A program made the translations under genes and the position numbers. The notes below the pieces were generated by a model. That model worked only from the letters and a program-made list of their open reading frames with translations, made no database searches and was not told where the DNA came from. From HGM12587 sp964561705 (GTDB lineage Bacteria; Bacillota; Clostridia; Lachnospirales; Lachnospiraceae): a DNA stretch of 22,446 nt. The DNA lies in contig CAZLQJ010000026.1 of NCBI GenBank assembly GCA_964561705.1, positions 1 through 22,446 of the forward strand, written 5' to 3'. Below, one piece after another: positions 1 to 7,762 of this stretch. Each line of letters starts with the position of its first letter. Within the stretch, counting starts at the first letter, position 1.

Positions 1-50
1 TAAGAGAACGCGTAGGTAAAGCTGCTAAGGTAAAAGAATTAGTAAGATAA
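1..50 (+). CDS. rplS: 50S ribosomal protein L19, C-terminal end (partial)
   Basis: The last 15 codons of a gene that enters from the left and stops with TAA at 48-50. The residues read RERVGKAAKVKELVR, which fits the basic C-terminal tail of ribosomal protein L19. L19 lies at the 30S-50S interface. In Clostridia rplS commonly sits just upstream of lepB and rbgA, as here, and that context supports the call more than the short peptide does. A strong terminator follows at once. Confidence 0.8.
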   Translation, partial: RERVGKAAKVKELVR

Positions 51-60
51 TGATTGATTG

Positions 61-93
61 GGGGACAAATGCATACGCATCTGTCCCCGTTTT
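61..93 (+). terminator. Rho-independent terminator after rplS
   Basis: Arms GGGGACAaATGC (61-72) and GCATcTGTCCCC (77-88) pair over 12 positions with one mismatch around an ATAC loop. The run GTTTTC follows. It should end most rplS transcription. No separate promoter is obvious between it and lepB, so the downstream operon may depend partly on readthrough. Confidence 0.9.
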
Positions 94-126
94 CGTTCAG
101 AAGCAGATGGTATTTAAGGAGAACAG

Positions 127-699
127 ATGGCAGGATTAACATTTCGGAAAAGGAAGAAAAGAGTTAATTATCAGATGATTAAAGAGGGTGTTGTGTGGAT
201 CGCAGAACTGATTCTTGCATTTTTGATCGCATGTATCCTTGTGATAAATTTTGGTGTTATGACAAGTAATGTAGGACAGTCTATGGAACCGACACTTGCC
301 AGCGGAGACAGAGTCCTGACCAATCGTTTGATCTATAAATTGTCAGAACCGAAACGTGGAGATTTGGTGGTATTTAAGCCAAATGGCAACGAAAATTCCC
401 ATTATTATATAAAAAGAGTGGTAGGACTTCCGGGAGAAAGGGTACAGATCATTGATGGCTTTATTTATATCAATGGAGAGGTACTGTTGGAAGAAATCAA
501 ATTTGATAAGATGAATTATGCCGGCATTGCGGAAGATGAGATTGTTTTGGCAGAAGATGAGTTTTTTGTATTAGGAGATCATCGAAATGCCAGTGAAGAC
601 AGCAGAAATGCAGAAATTGGCTGTATCAAAAAGCAGGATATTGAGGCAAAAGCATGGTTTAATGCTGCATTTGGAGATCGATTTGGAACAATAAAATAA
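127..699 (+). CDS. lepB: Type I signal peptidase (first copy)
   Basis: Membrane-anchored serine protease of 190 residues that removes signal peptides from exported proteins. A basic N-terminus (FRKRKKR) is followed by one membrane segment at about residues 22-45. Box B, QSMEPTL, places the nucleophile at Ser52. Box D, YYIKRVVGLPGE, places the general base at Lys96. Box E is FVLGDHRNASEDSR (147-160). The length fits the short Gram-positive S26 family. The ATG is preceded by AAGGAG at 116-121 with good spacing. It heads an operon with rbgA (14-nt gap) and a second signal peptidase. Both catalytic residues are present, so it is probably active. Its substrate range relative to the second copy is unknown. 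Confidence 0.95.
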   Translation: MAGLTFRKRKKRVNYQMIKEGVVWIAELILAFLIACILVINFGVMTSNVGQSMEPTLASGDRVLTNRLIYKLSEPKRGDLVVFKPNGNENSHYYIKRVVGLPGERVQIIDGFIYINGEVLLEEIKFDKMNYAGIAEDEIVLAEDEFFVLGDHRNASEDSRNAEIGCIKKQDIEAKAWFNAAFGDRFGTIK

Positions 700-713
700 A
701 AAAGGAGAAAAAT

Positions 714-1565
714 ATGCAAGTACAATGGTATCCTGGTCATATGACCAAAGCAAAACGTATGATGCAGGAAAATATAAAATTGATCGATCTGGTGATCGAA
801 TTGGTGGACGCAAGAGCCCCTTTATCCAGTAAAAATCCGGATATTGATGAACTTGGAAAAAATAAATTTCGATTGATCCTGTTAAACAAGGCAGATCTGT
901 CCAGTGAAAAGGGAAATGCTCTGTGGACAAAATATTTTGAAGAAAAAGGTTATTATGTGGTAAAGATCAATTCCAGAAGCGGAGCAGGAATGAAACAGAT
1001 TTCTGCAACGATCATGGAGGCTTGTAAAGAAAAAATCGAACGTGACAGAAGACGAGGAATCTTAAATCGTCCAATCCGTGCGATGGTTGTTGGAATCCCG
1101 AATGTTGGAAAGTCGACATTCATCAATAGTTTTGCAGGCAGAGCGGCAGCTAAAACAGGCAATAAACCGGGAGTAACCAAAGGAGCGCAGTGGATCCGCT
1201 TAAATAAACAGGTGGAACTTCTGGATACACCGGGAATCTTATGGCCAAAATTTGAAGATCAGGCGGTTGGTTTAAAAATGGCAATGCTTGGTTCGGTAAA
1301 TGATGAGATTCTGAACATTGATGAACTTGCGGTAGAATTGATCAAACTTCTGGATCAATATTTCCCGGAGGTGATTTCGGAGCGATATCAGATCGAACGT
1401 CAGGAAGATCCTGCAAAAGTCTTGGAAGAGATTGCCAGAGTCAGAGCCTGTCTTTTGAAGGGAAATGAGCTGGATATTTCAAAAGCAGCGAATATTCTTA
1501 TTGATGATTTTAGAAGCGGACGTTTGGGAAAATTGACACTTGAATTTCCTGTAGCAAATGAGTAA
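714..1565 (+). CDS. rbgA: Ribosome biogenesis GTPase RbgA (YlqF)
   Basis: Circularly permuted GTPase of 283 residues that helps late 50S subunit assembly. The motifs appear in the permuted order typical of the YlqF/YawG group: G4 NKAD (58-61), G5 SRSG (87-90), G1 GIPNVGKS (127-134), G2 within PGVTKG (152-157), then G3 DTPG (171-174). The N-terminal WYPGHM motif (6-10) and the C-terminal helical domain that contacts rRNA are also present. The ATG has AAGGAG about 8 nt upstream. Its place between two lepB genes and before rnhB is a common Firmicutes arrangement. No abnormal feature is seen. Confidence 0.97.
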   Translation: MQVQWYPGHMTKAKRMMQENIKLIDLVIELVDARAPLSSKNPDIDELGKNKFRLILLNKADLSSEKGNALWTKYFEEKGYYVVKINSRSGAGMKQISATIMEACKEKIERDRRRGILNRPIRAMVVGIPNVGKSTFINSFAGRAAAKTGNKPGVTKGAQWIRLNKQVELLDTPGILWPKFEDQAVGLKMAMLGSVNDEILNIDELAVELIKLLDQYFPEVISERYQIERQEDPAKVLEEIARVRACLLKGNELDISKAANILIDDFRSGRLGKLTLEFPVANE

Positions 1566-1613
1566 GATAAGTTCATATAAGATTCGGATAAGTTTGATAT
1601 AGGAGACAGAGAA

Positions 1614-2234
1614 ATGCTAGAAAATAAAGACAAGAAGAAAGAAGAACAGGAAGGCACTTTTCATGAACCGCTTTCGAAGAAAAAAGTCGAGGAAAGAGAG
1701 TATTCCGTGGTAAGAGAAATTATTGATACAGTGGTATATTTGCTGGTTGTTTTGGCAGTTGTTCTGTTATTTATCCGTTATGTGGGACAGCGCACCTATG
1801 TGAATGGGGACTCCATGAATGCAACACTGGAGGATGGAGATAATCTGTTCGTGGATAAGATCAGTTATCGGTTTAAAGATCCGGAACGCTTTGATATTAT
1901 TGTATTCCCATATCAATATCAGGAAGACACCTATTACATTAAGAGAATCATTGGTCTGCCAGGAGAAACTGTGCAGATTGAAGATGGAGAAATCTATATC
2001 GATGGGGAAGTTCTGGAGGAATCCTACGGAAAAGAAGTTATGAGAAATCCGGGAATTGCAGATCAACCGATTGTTTTAGGAGAGGATGAATATTTTGTGC
2101 TTGGTGATAACCGCAACAACAGTTCAGACAGCCGTGATCCAAGTGTGGGTGTCATCGAAGGAGAAGATATCGTAGGAAAGGCATTTATCAGAATCTGGCC
2201 TTTGGACAAGTTTGGGATTTTGAAGCATTCGTAA
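1614..2234 (+). CDS. lepB: Type I signal peptidase (second copy)
   Basis: A second S26 signal peptidase, 206 residues. It has a highly charged cytoplasmic N-terminus (about 30 residues, Lys/Glu rich) and one membrane segment at about 33-55. The catalytic boxes are GDSMNATL (Ser67), YYIKRIIGLPGE (Lys110) and FVLGDNRNNSSDSR (161-174). It is clearly paralogous to the gene at 127-699 but differs in the N-terminal tail and in the residues around the nucleophile. That suggests diverged substrate preference, although nothing in the sequence proves it. Ribosome site TAGGAG lies at 1600-1605. The next gene starts about 10 nt after its stop. Confidence 0.95.
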   Translation: MLENKDKKKEEQEGTFHEPLSKKKVEEREYSVVREIIDTVVYLLVVLAVVLLFIRYVGQRTYVNGDSMNATLEDGDNLFVDKISYRFKDPERFDIIVFPYQYQEDTYYIKRIIGLPGETVQIEDGEIYIDGEVLEESYGKEVMRNPGIADQPIVLGEDEYFVLGDNRNNSSDSRDPSVGVIEGEDIVGKAFIRIWPLDKFGILKHS

Positions 2235-2244
2235 GGAATTGGAT

Positions 2245-2901
2245 ATGACAAAGAAGGAAGAACAGGAATTAAAACGTCAGGCAAAGCTTGAAAAAGAGCG
2301 GGAACGGATTGAAACCATGAAGGTCTATGAGAGGGAATATGAAACCCATGGCTGGGTATGCGGGATTGATGAGGTTGGAAGAGGACCTTTGTGCGGTCCG
2401 GTGGTAGCCGGTGCTGTAATCCTGCCAAAGGATTGCCAGATTTTATACCTGAATGATTCAAAAAAACTCTCTGAGAAAAAAAGAGAAGAACTCTATGAAG
2501 TGATTATGGAACAGGCAATTGCAGTGGGAATTGGGATGTCAAGTCCGGAAAGGATCGATGAGATCAATATTCTCCAGGCAACTTATGAAGCTATGCGTCA
2601 GGCAATTTCTGAATTAAAAGTAAAACCGGCGGTACTGCTGAATGATGCGGTGACCATTCCGCAGGTTGATATTCCGCAAATTCCGATTATTAAAGGAGAT
2701 GCCAAAAGTGTATCGATTGCAGCGGCAAGTATCATAGCGAAGGTTACGAGAGACCGTATGATGGTGGAATATGACAGACTTTATCCGGGGTATGATCTGG
2801 CGTCAAACAAAGGATATGGAACGAAAACACATATGGAGGCATTGAGGACCATAGGACCTTGTGAGATCCATAGAAGAACATTTATCAAAAATATCGTTTA
2901 A
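2245..2901 (+). CDS. rnhB: Ribonuclease HII
   Basis: Cytoplasmic nuclease that cuts the RNA strand of RNA-DNA hybrids and removes misincorporated ribonucleotides. Counted from the ATG at 2245 (218 residues), the metal-binding acidic residues are Asp42 and Glu43 (GIDEVGRGPLCGP), Asp134 (LLNDAV) and Asp152 (IKGDAKS). These match the D-E-D-D set of the family. About 38 charged residues precede the catalytic domain. An in-frame TTG at 2239 is possible, but AAGGA at 2233-2237 is only 1 nt from it and 7 nt from the ATG, so the ATG is preferred. The gene is flanked by lepB and yraN in one operon. Confidence 0.95.
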   Translation: MTKKEEQELKRQAKLEKERERIETMKVYEREYETHGWVCGIDEVGRGPLCGPVVAGAVILPKDCQILYLNDSKKLSEKKREELYEVIMEQAIAVGIGMSSPERIDEINILQATYEAMRQAISELKVKPAVLLNDAVTIPQVDIPQIPIIKGDAKSVSIAAASIIAKVTRDRMMVEYDRLYPGYDLASNKGYGTKTHMEALRTIGPCEIHRRTFIKNIV

Positions 2902-2911
2902 GGAGCAATTG

Positions 2912-3277
2912 ATGCAGAATAATCGTCGAGTGGGGGATGCACAGGAAACACGAGCGATATTGGAAATTGAAAAAATGGGATACCGTGTGATACAAAAAAA
3001 TTTCCGATGCAGGATCGGAGAGATTGATATTGTGGCGGTACACAAAGGCTATCTGGTTTTTATTGAGGTGAAATACCGGAAAGATACAAAGGCAGGCTAT
3101 GCGGCTGAAGCAGTTACGTGGAAAAAACAACAGGTGATCAGCCGTGTAGCCGATTATTATATACAGACACATTGTGTAAAGATGCCGTCGGTGCGATTTG
3201 ATGTGGTTGCATTTGATGGAGATAAGATCAGCATTTATGAGAATGCATTTGATTATGTTCCAAGAGGAAGAAAATGA
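2912..3277 (+). CDS. yraN: YraN/UPF0102 family protein, endonuclease-like fold
   Basis: A 121-residue protein of the UPF0102 (YraN) family, which has a PD-(D/E)XK nuclease-like fold. Cellular role is not established. Visible family signatures are GYRVIQKNFRCRIGEIDIV (about 23-41, with GEID at 36-39) and LVFIEVKYR (48-56, with EVK at 52-54), which together form the nuclease-like core. The reading frame is open upstream into the end of rnhB, but AGGAG at 2901-2905 is well spaced only for the ATG at 2912. A TTG one codon earlier is also possible. Its stop overlaps the start of the next gene (ATGA at 3274-3277), suggesting translational coupling. Confidence 0.9.
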   Translation: MQNNRRVGDAQETRAILEIEKMGYRVIQKNFRCRIGEIDIVAVHKGYLVFIEVKYRKDTKAGYAAEAVTWKKQQVISRVADYYIQTHCVKMPSVRFDVVAFDGDKISIYENAFDYVPRGRK

Positions 3278-4143
3278 TGGAAGCAATGAAAGAAATGAAT
3301 TGGATCGTAAAAGAAAAGGAAAGTACCATAAGATTAAAAGAATTGTACGAAATTCCCTTTTTCACATTTGAGCATATAGAAAATACAGGAATGGTTATTC
3401 ACGGGTTTTCAACTCGCATGGGAGGTGTCAGCAGCGGTGACTGCGCGACTATGAATCTGAGCTTTGAACGCGGTGACAGGGAAGATGCAGTGCGTACCAA
3501 CTATGAACTACTGGGAGCAGCAGTTGGTTTTCAGACAGATTCTCTGGTCTTTTCCAAACAGACTCATACAACCAATGTACGTGTGGTTACGGAAGATGAC
3601 AGAGGAAAAGGATTTTTGCAGGAAAGAGATTATACAGATGTTGATGGATTGATTACGAATGTACCGGGGCTTACGCTTGCCACCTTTTATGCGGATTGTG
3701 TTCCGTTATTTTTTGTAGATCCTGTTCATCATGCCATTGGACTTTCCCATTCCGGTTGGAGAGGGACTGTAGGTAAAATCGGTAAAATTACCATTGAAAA
3801 AATGACAGAGCAGTATGGTACGGATCCCAAAGATGTACTTGCAGCCATTGGTCCATCGATATGTCAGTCCTGCTATGAAGTCAGCGAGGATGTGATCGCT
3901 TCGTTTAGAGAAGCCTTTGAGGAATGTTTCTGGAAAGAACTGTTTTATAAAAAAGAAAATGGAAAGTATCAGCTGGATCTTTGGCGCGCCAATGAGCTGA
4001 TTTTTGAAGAAGCAGGAATCTTAAAAGAACATTACTCTACGACAAACCTTTGTACCTGCTGTAATTCCGGCTATTTGTTTTCCCATAGGGCTTCCCGTGG
4101 AAAAAGGGGAAATCTGGGAGCTTTTTTGCAAATCAAACCATAG
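3274..4143 (+). CDS. pgeF: PgeF/YfiH-type laccase-domain protein
   Basis: A 289-residue multicopper-oxidase-like (laccase domain, DUF152) protein. Homologues are described as a peptidoglycan editing factor in E. coli and as purine-nucleoside-acting enzymes of the LACC1 group, so the exact reaction here is not certain. The metal triad is seen as His98 (KQTH), Cys142 (ADCVPLFF) and His159 (HSGWRGT). The Cys-to-His spacing of 17 matches E. coli YfiH. Other signatures are HGFSTRMGGVS (43-53), DVDGLIT (122-128), GPSICQSCYEV (193-203) and a Cys-rich CTCC (260-263) followed by FSHRA. It starts by a 4-nt overlap with yraN and ends the operon before a terminator. Confidence 0.92.
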   Translation: MMEAMKEMNWIVKEKESTIRLKELYEIPFFTFEHIENTGMVIHGFSTRMGGVSSGDCATMNLSFERGDREDAVRTNYELLGAAVGFQTDSLVFSKQTHTTNVRVVTEDDRGKGFLQERDYTDVDGLITNVPGLTLATFYADCVPLFFVDPVHHAIGLSHSGWRGTVGKIGKITIEKMTEQYGTDPKDVLAAIGPSICQSCYEVSEDVIASFREAFEECFWKELFYKKENGKYQLDLWRANELIFEEAGILKEHYSTTNLCTCCNSGYLFSHRASRGKRGNLGAFLQIKP

Positions 4144-4150
4144 AAATGAC

Positions 4151-4179
4151 AAAAGGGAATGATTATTCATTCCCTTTTT
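4151..4179. terminator. Bidirectional terminator between pgeF and the DtxR-type gene
   Basis: A perfect 12-bp stem, AAAAGGGAATGA (4151-4162) with TCATTCCCTTTT (4167-4178), around a TTAT loop. T-rich flanks on the + strand and A-rich flanks in the other direction allow it to work both ways. Its right arm encodes the last residues of the convergent DtxR-type gene. Confidence 0.9.
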
Positions 4180-4537
4180 CTTTAAAATGCTTTTTGATCG
4201 CCTGAAAGCTTTCTTCGCTTAAAATATGCTCAATAAGGCAGGCATCTTCAGCTGCAATATTTTCCGGAACCCCCAGTTTGACAAACATCTGACTGAGAAT
4301 GGTATGACGTTCATAAATGGCTGTTGCCTGAGCAAGTCCTGCGGCAGTCAATGTAATAAAGCCAGCATCACTGACTACGATCAGTTCTTTTTCACGCAGA
4401 TGCTTCATCGCAACGCTGACACTAGGCTTTTTGAAATTCAGTTCGTTTGCAATATCTACGGAACGAACTACGGGGAGCTTTTTGCTTAACATATAGATCG
4501 TTTCCAGATAATTTTCCGCAGATTCGTTTTTTCTCAT
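4163..4537 (-). CDS. Short DtxR/MntR-family metal-dependent repressor
   Basis: A 124-residue transcriptional repressor with an N-terminal winged helix (recognition region about 26-53, SVDIANELNFKKPS onward) and the metal-binding/dimerization domain. It lacks the C-terminal SH3-like domain of full-length DtxR. Aligned by eye, the metal residues are Glu12, His78, Cys100, Glu103 and His104. The ACLIEH stretch resembles the Cys-x2-Glu-His set of DtxR (Fe) more than the Glu-x2-Glu-His set of B. subtilis MntR (Mn), while Asn9 sits where MntR has Asp and DtxR has Met. An iron-type sensor is therefore inferred, not shown. The ribosome site AAGGGGGAT lies just upstream. No transporter is adjacent, so its targets are elsewhere or are limited to itself. 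Confidence 0.88.
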   Translation of the reverse strand: MRKNESAENYLETIYMLSKKLPVVRSVDIANELNFKKPSVSVAMKHLREKELIVVSDAGFITLTAAGLAQATAIYERHTILSQMFVKLGVPENIAAEDACLIEHILSEESFQAIKKHFKEKGNE

Positions 4538-4550
4538 GCTGTAATCCCCC

Positions 4551-4576
4551 TTAGAAGTGTTCTAATTATCATAGCA
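4551..4576 (-). promoter_or_regulatory. Extended -10 promoter with palindromic operator for the DtxR-type gene
   Basis: On the - strand, TGC-TATGAT (4576 to 4568) is an extended -10 element (TGn-TATGAT). The -35 region is poor (TTTTCT). A perfect palindrome, TTAGAA-GTG-TTCTAA (4551-4565), lies where transcription should start, 14 bp upstream of the ATG. A bound protein there would block initiation. Autoregulation by the encoded repressor is an inference. Confidence 0.6.
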
Positions 4577-4619
4577 TATTTGGACAGGAAAGAAAAGCAG
4601 TAAATTTGTAAGAAAAAGC

Positions 4620-4648
4620 TGTTAAGAAAGATAGATTCAAAGTATAAT
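4620..4648 (+). promoter_or_regulatory. Probable promoter of the beta-CASP/hflX operon
   Basis: A consensus TATAAT at 4643-4648 is preceded 17 nt upstream by a weak TGTTAA (4620-4625). It lies about 60 nt before the next start codon. The leader also contains a small 7-bp hairpin (4663-4684, CACA-g-CCG with CGG-TGTG). The -10 match is the main support. Confidence 0.5.
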
Positions 4649-4707
4649 AAAAGAAAAAAATACACAGCCGGAGAAAACGGTGTGGGATACGGAAAGGATG
4701 TGGCTTT

Positions 4708-6312
4708 ATGAAACTGGAATTTTTAGGTGCGGCTCATGAGGTAACAGGTTCCTGTACATTACTGGAGACAGGACAATGGAAAATCCTGATTGATTGCGGA
4801 ATGGAACAGGGGGAAGATATTTATGAAAATTGTGAGATCCCTGTGGCACCTGCAGATATTGACTGCGTACTTTTGACCCATGCACATATTGATCATTCCG
4901 GGAAGATCCCTGCCTTGGTAGCACAGGGCTTTCGGGGACCAATCTATGCCACGGGTGCAACGACGACCCTGTGCAGCATGATGCTGAAAGATTCGGCACA
5001 TATTCAGGAATCAGAAGCAGAATGGAGAAATCGTAAACTGGAAAGATCGGGAGGAACTCCGTATGTGCCGATTTATACATTAAAGGATGTCGAAGCAACG
5101 ATGCCGCTGTTTTTGCCGTGCGAATATGAAAAAAGTTATGAGATCATGGAAAATATTAAGTTGCGATTTATCGATGCAGGTCATTTGCTGGGGTCTTCCA
5201 GTATTGAACTGACGGTGACGGAAGGGGATGTTACCAAAGTTCTGCTGTTTTCCGGAGATGTTGGAAATGTAGACAGACCGCTGATCAGGGATCCGAAAAA
5301 GCCGGAGTATGCAGATGTGGTGGTTGTTGAATCGACTTATGGAAATCGTTACCATGGAAAACGTGCGGATTATGTCAGTCAGCTGACGAGAATGATCCAG
5401 GAAACCCTGGATCGAGGTGGAAATCTTGTGATTCCGGCATTTGCCGTGGGAAGAACTCAGGAAATGCTGTATCTGATCCGTCACATTAAAGATGAGGGAC
5501 TTGTGAAAAATCATCCGAATTTCCCGGTGTGGGTGGATAGTCCGATGGCAGTTGAGGCAACGGAAATCTATTCAGGGAATGTCATGGGATATTATGATGA
5601 AGAGGCGATGGAGTACATTCGCAAAGGCATTGATATTCTTCATTTTCCGGGACTGAAAATGTCTGTAACTAGTCAGGATTCTATTGCATTAAATGCAGAT
5701 AAAACACCGAAAGTCATCATTTCAGCCAGCGGAATGTGCGAGGCCGGACGTATTCGCCATCATTTAAAACACAATCTTTGGAGAAGTGAAAGTACGATCC
5801 TGTTTGTGGGCTACCAGTCGGTAGGAACGTTGGGAAACAAACTTTTAAACGGTGCATCCAAGGTGAAACTTTTTGGCGAAGATATTCAGGTAAATGCACA
5901 TATTGAAAAAATGGATGGTATCAGCGGTCATGCAGATCTTGGAATTTTAATGGACTGGCTGGGAAATCTGAAGGAAAAACCGGAAAATGTTTTTGTTAAT
6001 CACGGGGAAGATACAGTTTGTGATGAATTTTGCGAAACAATCAAAGAAAAGCTGGGATATGAGGCAGTGGCTCCTTACAATGGCGCTGTTTACGATCTGA
6101 TCAGCGGAGAATGTATTAAGGAAGGTAATAAGATCCGGATCCATAAAGAGGATGGAAAGAAGGCACCGAAGATTTCCACAGTATTTGAAAGATTGGTTCA
6201 GGCAGGAAGAAGACTTATGGAAATCATTCAAAAGAGTAACGGCTTTGCAAACAAAGATCTAAAAAAATTTACCGCAGAAATAGAAACACTGTGTGATAAA
6301 TGGGAAAAATAA
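4708..6312 (+). CDS. Metallo-beta-lactamase-fold beta-CASP RNA-processing protein
   Basis: A 534-residue protein of the beta-CASP group of metallo-beta-lactamases, which act on RNA or DNA (YSH1/CPSF73-like, distinct from RNase J). Metal ligands are seen in THAHIDH (57-63), DAGHLLGSSS (His159) and FSGDVGN (Asp184). The beta-CASP motifs follow: A, VESTYGNRYHG (Glu208); B, PAFAVGR (243-249); C, SASGMCEAGR (339-348). ISGHAD (His408) starts the RMMBL C-terminal region. A roughly 60-residue charged tail ends the protein. The expected role is cytoplasmic RNA cleavage or turnover; its actual substrate is unknown. hflX follows after 23 nt, so the two are probably cotranscribed. AAAGGA at about 4693 lies about 9 nt before the ATG. 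Confidence 0.9.
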   Translation: MKLEFLGAAHEVTGSCTLLETGQWKILIDCGMEQGEDIYENCEIPVAPADIDCVLLTHAHIDHSGKIPALVAQGFRGPIYATGATTTLCSMMLKDSAHIQESEAEWRNRKLERSGGTPYVPIYTLKDVEATMPLFLPCEYEKSYEIMENIKLRFIDAGHLLGSSSIELTVTEGDVTKVLLFSGDVGNVDRPLIRDPKKPEYADVVVVESTYGNRYHGKRADYVSQLTRMIQETLDRGGNLVIPAFAVGRTQEMLYLIRHIKDEGLVKNHPNFPVWVDSPMAVEATEIYSGNVMGYYDEEAMEYIRKGIDILHFPGLKMSVTSQDSIALNADKTPKVIISASGMCEAGRIRHHLKHNLWRSESTILFVGYQSVGTLGNKLLNGASKVKLFGEDIQVNAHIEKMDGISGHADLGILMDWLGNLKEKPENVFVNHGEDTVCDEFCETIKEKLGYEAVAPYNGAVYDLISGECIKEGNKIRIHKEDGKKAPKISTVFERLVQAGRRLMEIIQKSNGFANKDLKKFTAEIETLCDKWEK

Positions 6313-6335
6313 TGAGGGAGAGGAATTGAAAAAAC

Positions 6336-7625
6336 GTGTCGGAATTGAAAGATAATGTGGAACAAAAGAAGGAAAGAGCGCTGATCGTAGGTGTGGATCT
6401 GGGAACAGCAGATGATTTTGAAGAATCTATGGAAGAATTAGAGGCTTTGGCAGAAGCCTGTAATATGGAAGTTGTCTGTGTGGTGACCCAGAAGATGCCG
6501 GCGCTCCATCATTCCTTGTATATTGGAACAGGAAAGGTGGCAGAGGTAAAGGAATACGTACAGAATCTCTGGGTGGATGTTGTTATTTTCGGAGATACCC
6601 TGACACCTTCCCAGCTTAGAAATCTTCAGCAGGAGTTGGATACAGCGGTGATGGACCGCACAAATCTTATTTTGGAGATATTTTCTAAGCGGGCAAGAAC
6701 CAGAGAAGCCAGACTTCAGGTAGAAGTTGCAAATCTGCAATATATTTTACCAAGGCTTGTGGGAATGCACGAGGCATTGAGCCGTCAGGGCGGTGGCAGC
6801 GGGTTTTCCAATAAAGGCTCCGGAGAGAAAAAGCTGGAGCTTGACCGAAGAAAGATTGAACATCGTCTGGCACAGCTGCGCAGAGAATTAGAAGAAGTGA
6901 CCAAGGATCGGCAGACCCAGAGAAAACTTCGGGCAAATTCCGGAATACCAAGAGTTGCATTGGTGGGATATACCAATGCGGGAAAATCGACGATGATGAA
7001 TCGAATGCTTTCTGTTTATGGGGGTGCAGAAGAAAAACAGGTCATGGAAAAAGACATGTTGTTTGCAACCTTGGAAACAACTGTGCGGAAGATCAGGATA
7101 GACAGGAACAGACAGTTGCTTCTTTCAGATACAGTTGGATTTATCAATCACTTGCCTCATGGCCTTGTAAAGGCGTTTCGTTCTACCTTGGAGGAGGCCT
7201 GCGAGGCTGATTTGATCTTAAATATCATTGATGCTTCGGATGAACACCATAAACAGCACCTGAAAGTAACAGAAGAAACTTTGAAAGAATTAAATGCCGG
7301 TGATATTCCGATGATTTATGTGTTTAATAAAGCGGACCGGTGCATGACGGAAACCTTGCCGGTCATCCGTGGAGAAGATAAGATTTATTTATCCGCAAAG
7401 TCTGGAGAGGGACTGACGGAACTGGTGGATCTGATCTTTAAAAAACTTCACTCCGGCAGGATAATGGCAGAATTTCTCATTCCATATGCAGATGGCAGGG
7501 CAGTTTCAGATATCATGCAGAAATGTACAATTTCGGAAATGAATTATGAGGATGAGGGGACTTATTTGAACGTCAGCTGTGACATGGAAGTCTATCAAAA
7601 ATATAAGGACTATCTACGTTTATAA
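6336..7625 (+). CDS. hflX: Ribosome-associated GTPase HflX
   Basis: A 429-residue GTPase that splits stalled or heat-damaged ribosomes in characterised bacteria. It has the N-terminal HflX domain (LYIGTGKVAEV at 61-71, FGDTLTPSQLRNLQ at 85-98, DRTNLILEIF at 107-116) and a coiled linker (about 165-200). The GTPase domain has G1 GYTNAGKST (211-219), G3 DTVGF (265-269), G4 NKAD (331-334) and G5 SAK (353-355). The glycine-rich segment normally ending GPGETQLE is GSGEKKLE here (161-168). The start is uncertain: GTG at 6336 has a purine-rich GGGAGAGG about 12 nt upstream, and in-frame TTG (6345) and GTG (6357) are alternatives. It is the second gene of a likely operon with the beta-CASP gene. Confidence 0.94.
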   Translation: MSELKDNVEQKKERALIVGVDLGTADDFEESMEELEALAEACNMEVVCVVTQKMPALHHSLYIGTGKVAEVKEYVQNLWVDVVIFGDTLTPSQLRNLQQELDTAVMDRTNLILEIFSKRARTREARLQVEVANLQYILPRLVGMHEALSRQGGGSGFSNKGSGEKKLELDRRKIEHRLAQLRRELEEVTKDRQTQRKLRANSGIPRVALVGYTNAGKSTMMNRMLSVYGGAEEKQVMEKDMLFATLETTVRKIRIDRNRQLLLSDTVGFINHLPHGLVKAFRSTLEEACEADLILNIIDASDEHHKQHLKVTEETLKELNAGDIPMIYVFNKADRCMTETLPVIRGEDKIYLSAKSGEGLTELVDLIFKKLHSGRIMAEFLIPYADGRAVSDIMQKCTISEMNYEDEGTYLNVSCDMEVYQKYKDYLRL

Positions 7626-7666
7626 CAAAAGGAAGAAAGGAACAGGAAAAATCTTGCGGAGAAATA

Positions 7667-7716
7667 AGAAAATGTGGTATCTTTAAATAAGATCATTTTC
7701 TCAGTGCGTTTCGCAC
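7667..7716 (+). other. Two adjacent hairpins in the hflX-recA spacer
   Basis: First hairpin: AGAAAATG (7667-7674) pairs with CATTTTCT (7694-7701), with inner ATCTT/AAGAT pairing. Second: GTGCG-TTT-CGCAC (7704-7716). Neither is followed by a clear T run, so the pair is at best a weak terminator for hflX. The TTCTCAG heptamer occurs on both sides of the second hairpin (7697-7703 and 7722-7728), which could mark a small repeat element. Confidence 0.4.
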
Positions 7717-7741
7717 AAAATTCTCAGCAAAATTTAAAAAA

Positions 7742-7755
7742 CGAAAATTTGTTCG
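7742..7755 (+). promoter_or_regulatory. Second, imperfect LexA-box-like site
   Basis: CGAAAATTTGTTCG resembles the Firmicutes SOS consensus CGAAC-N4-GTTCG with one mismatch in the left half (GAAA for GAAC). It ends 7 nt before the recA -35 element. It may be an auxiliary LexA site or chance. Confidence 0.4.
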
Positions 7756-7762
7756 AAAACCA

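Noticed and set aside
714..1565. Permuted order of GTPase motifs in RbgA as something novel
   Set aside because: Circular permutation is the defining known feature of this GTPase family.
2861..2911. Longer yraN start inside rnhB
   Set aside because: A good AGGAG precedes the ATG at 2912, and the extra residues are rnhB codons read out of frame.
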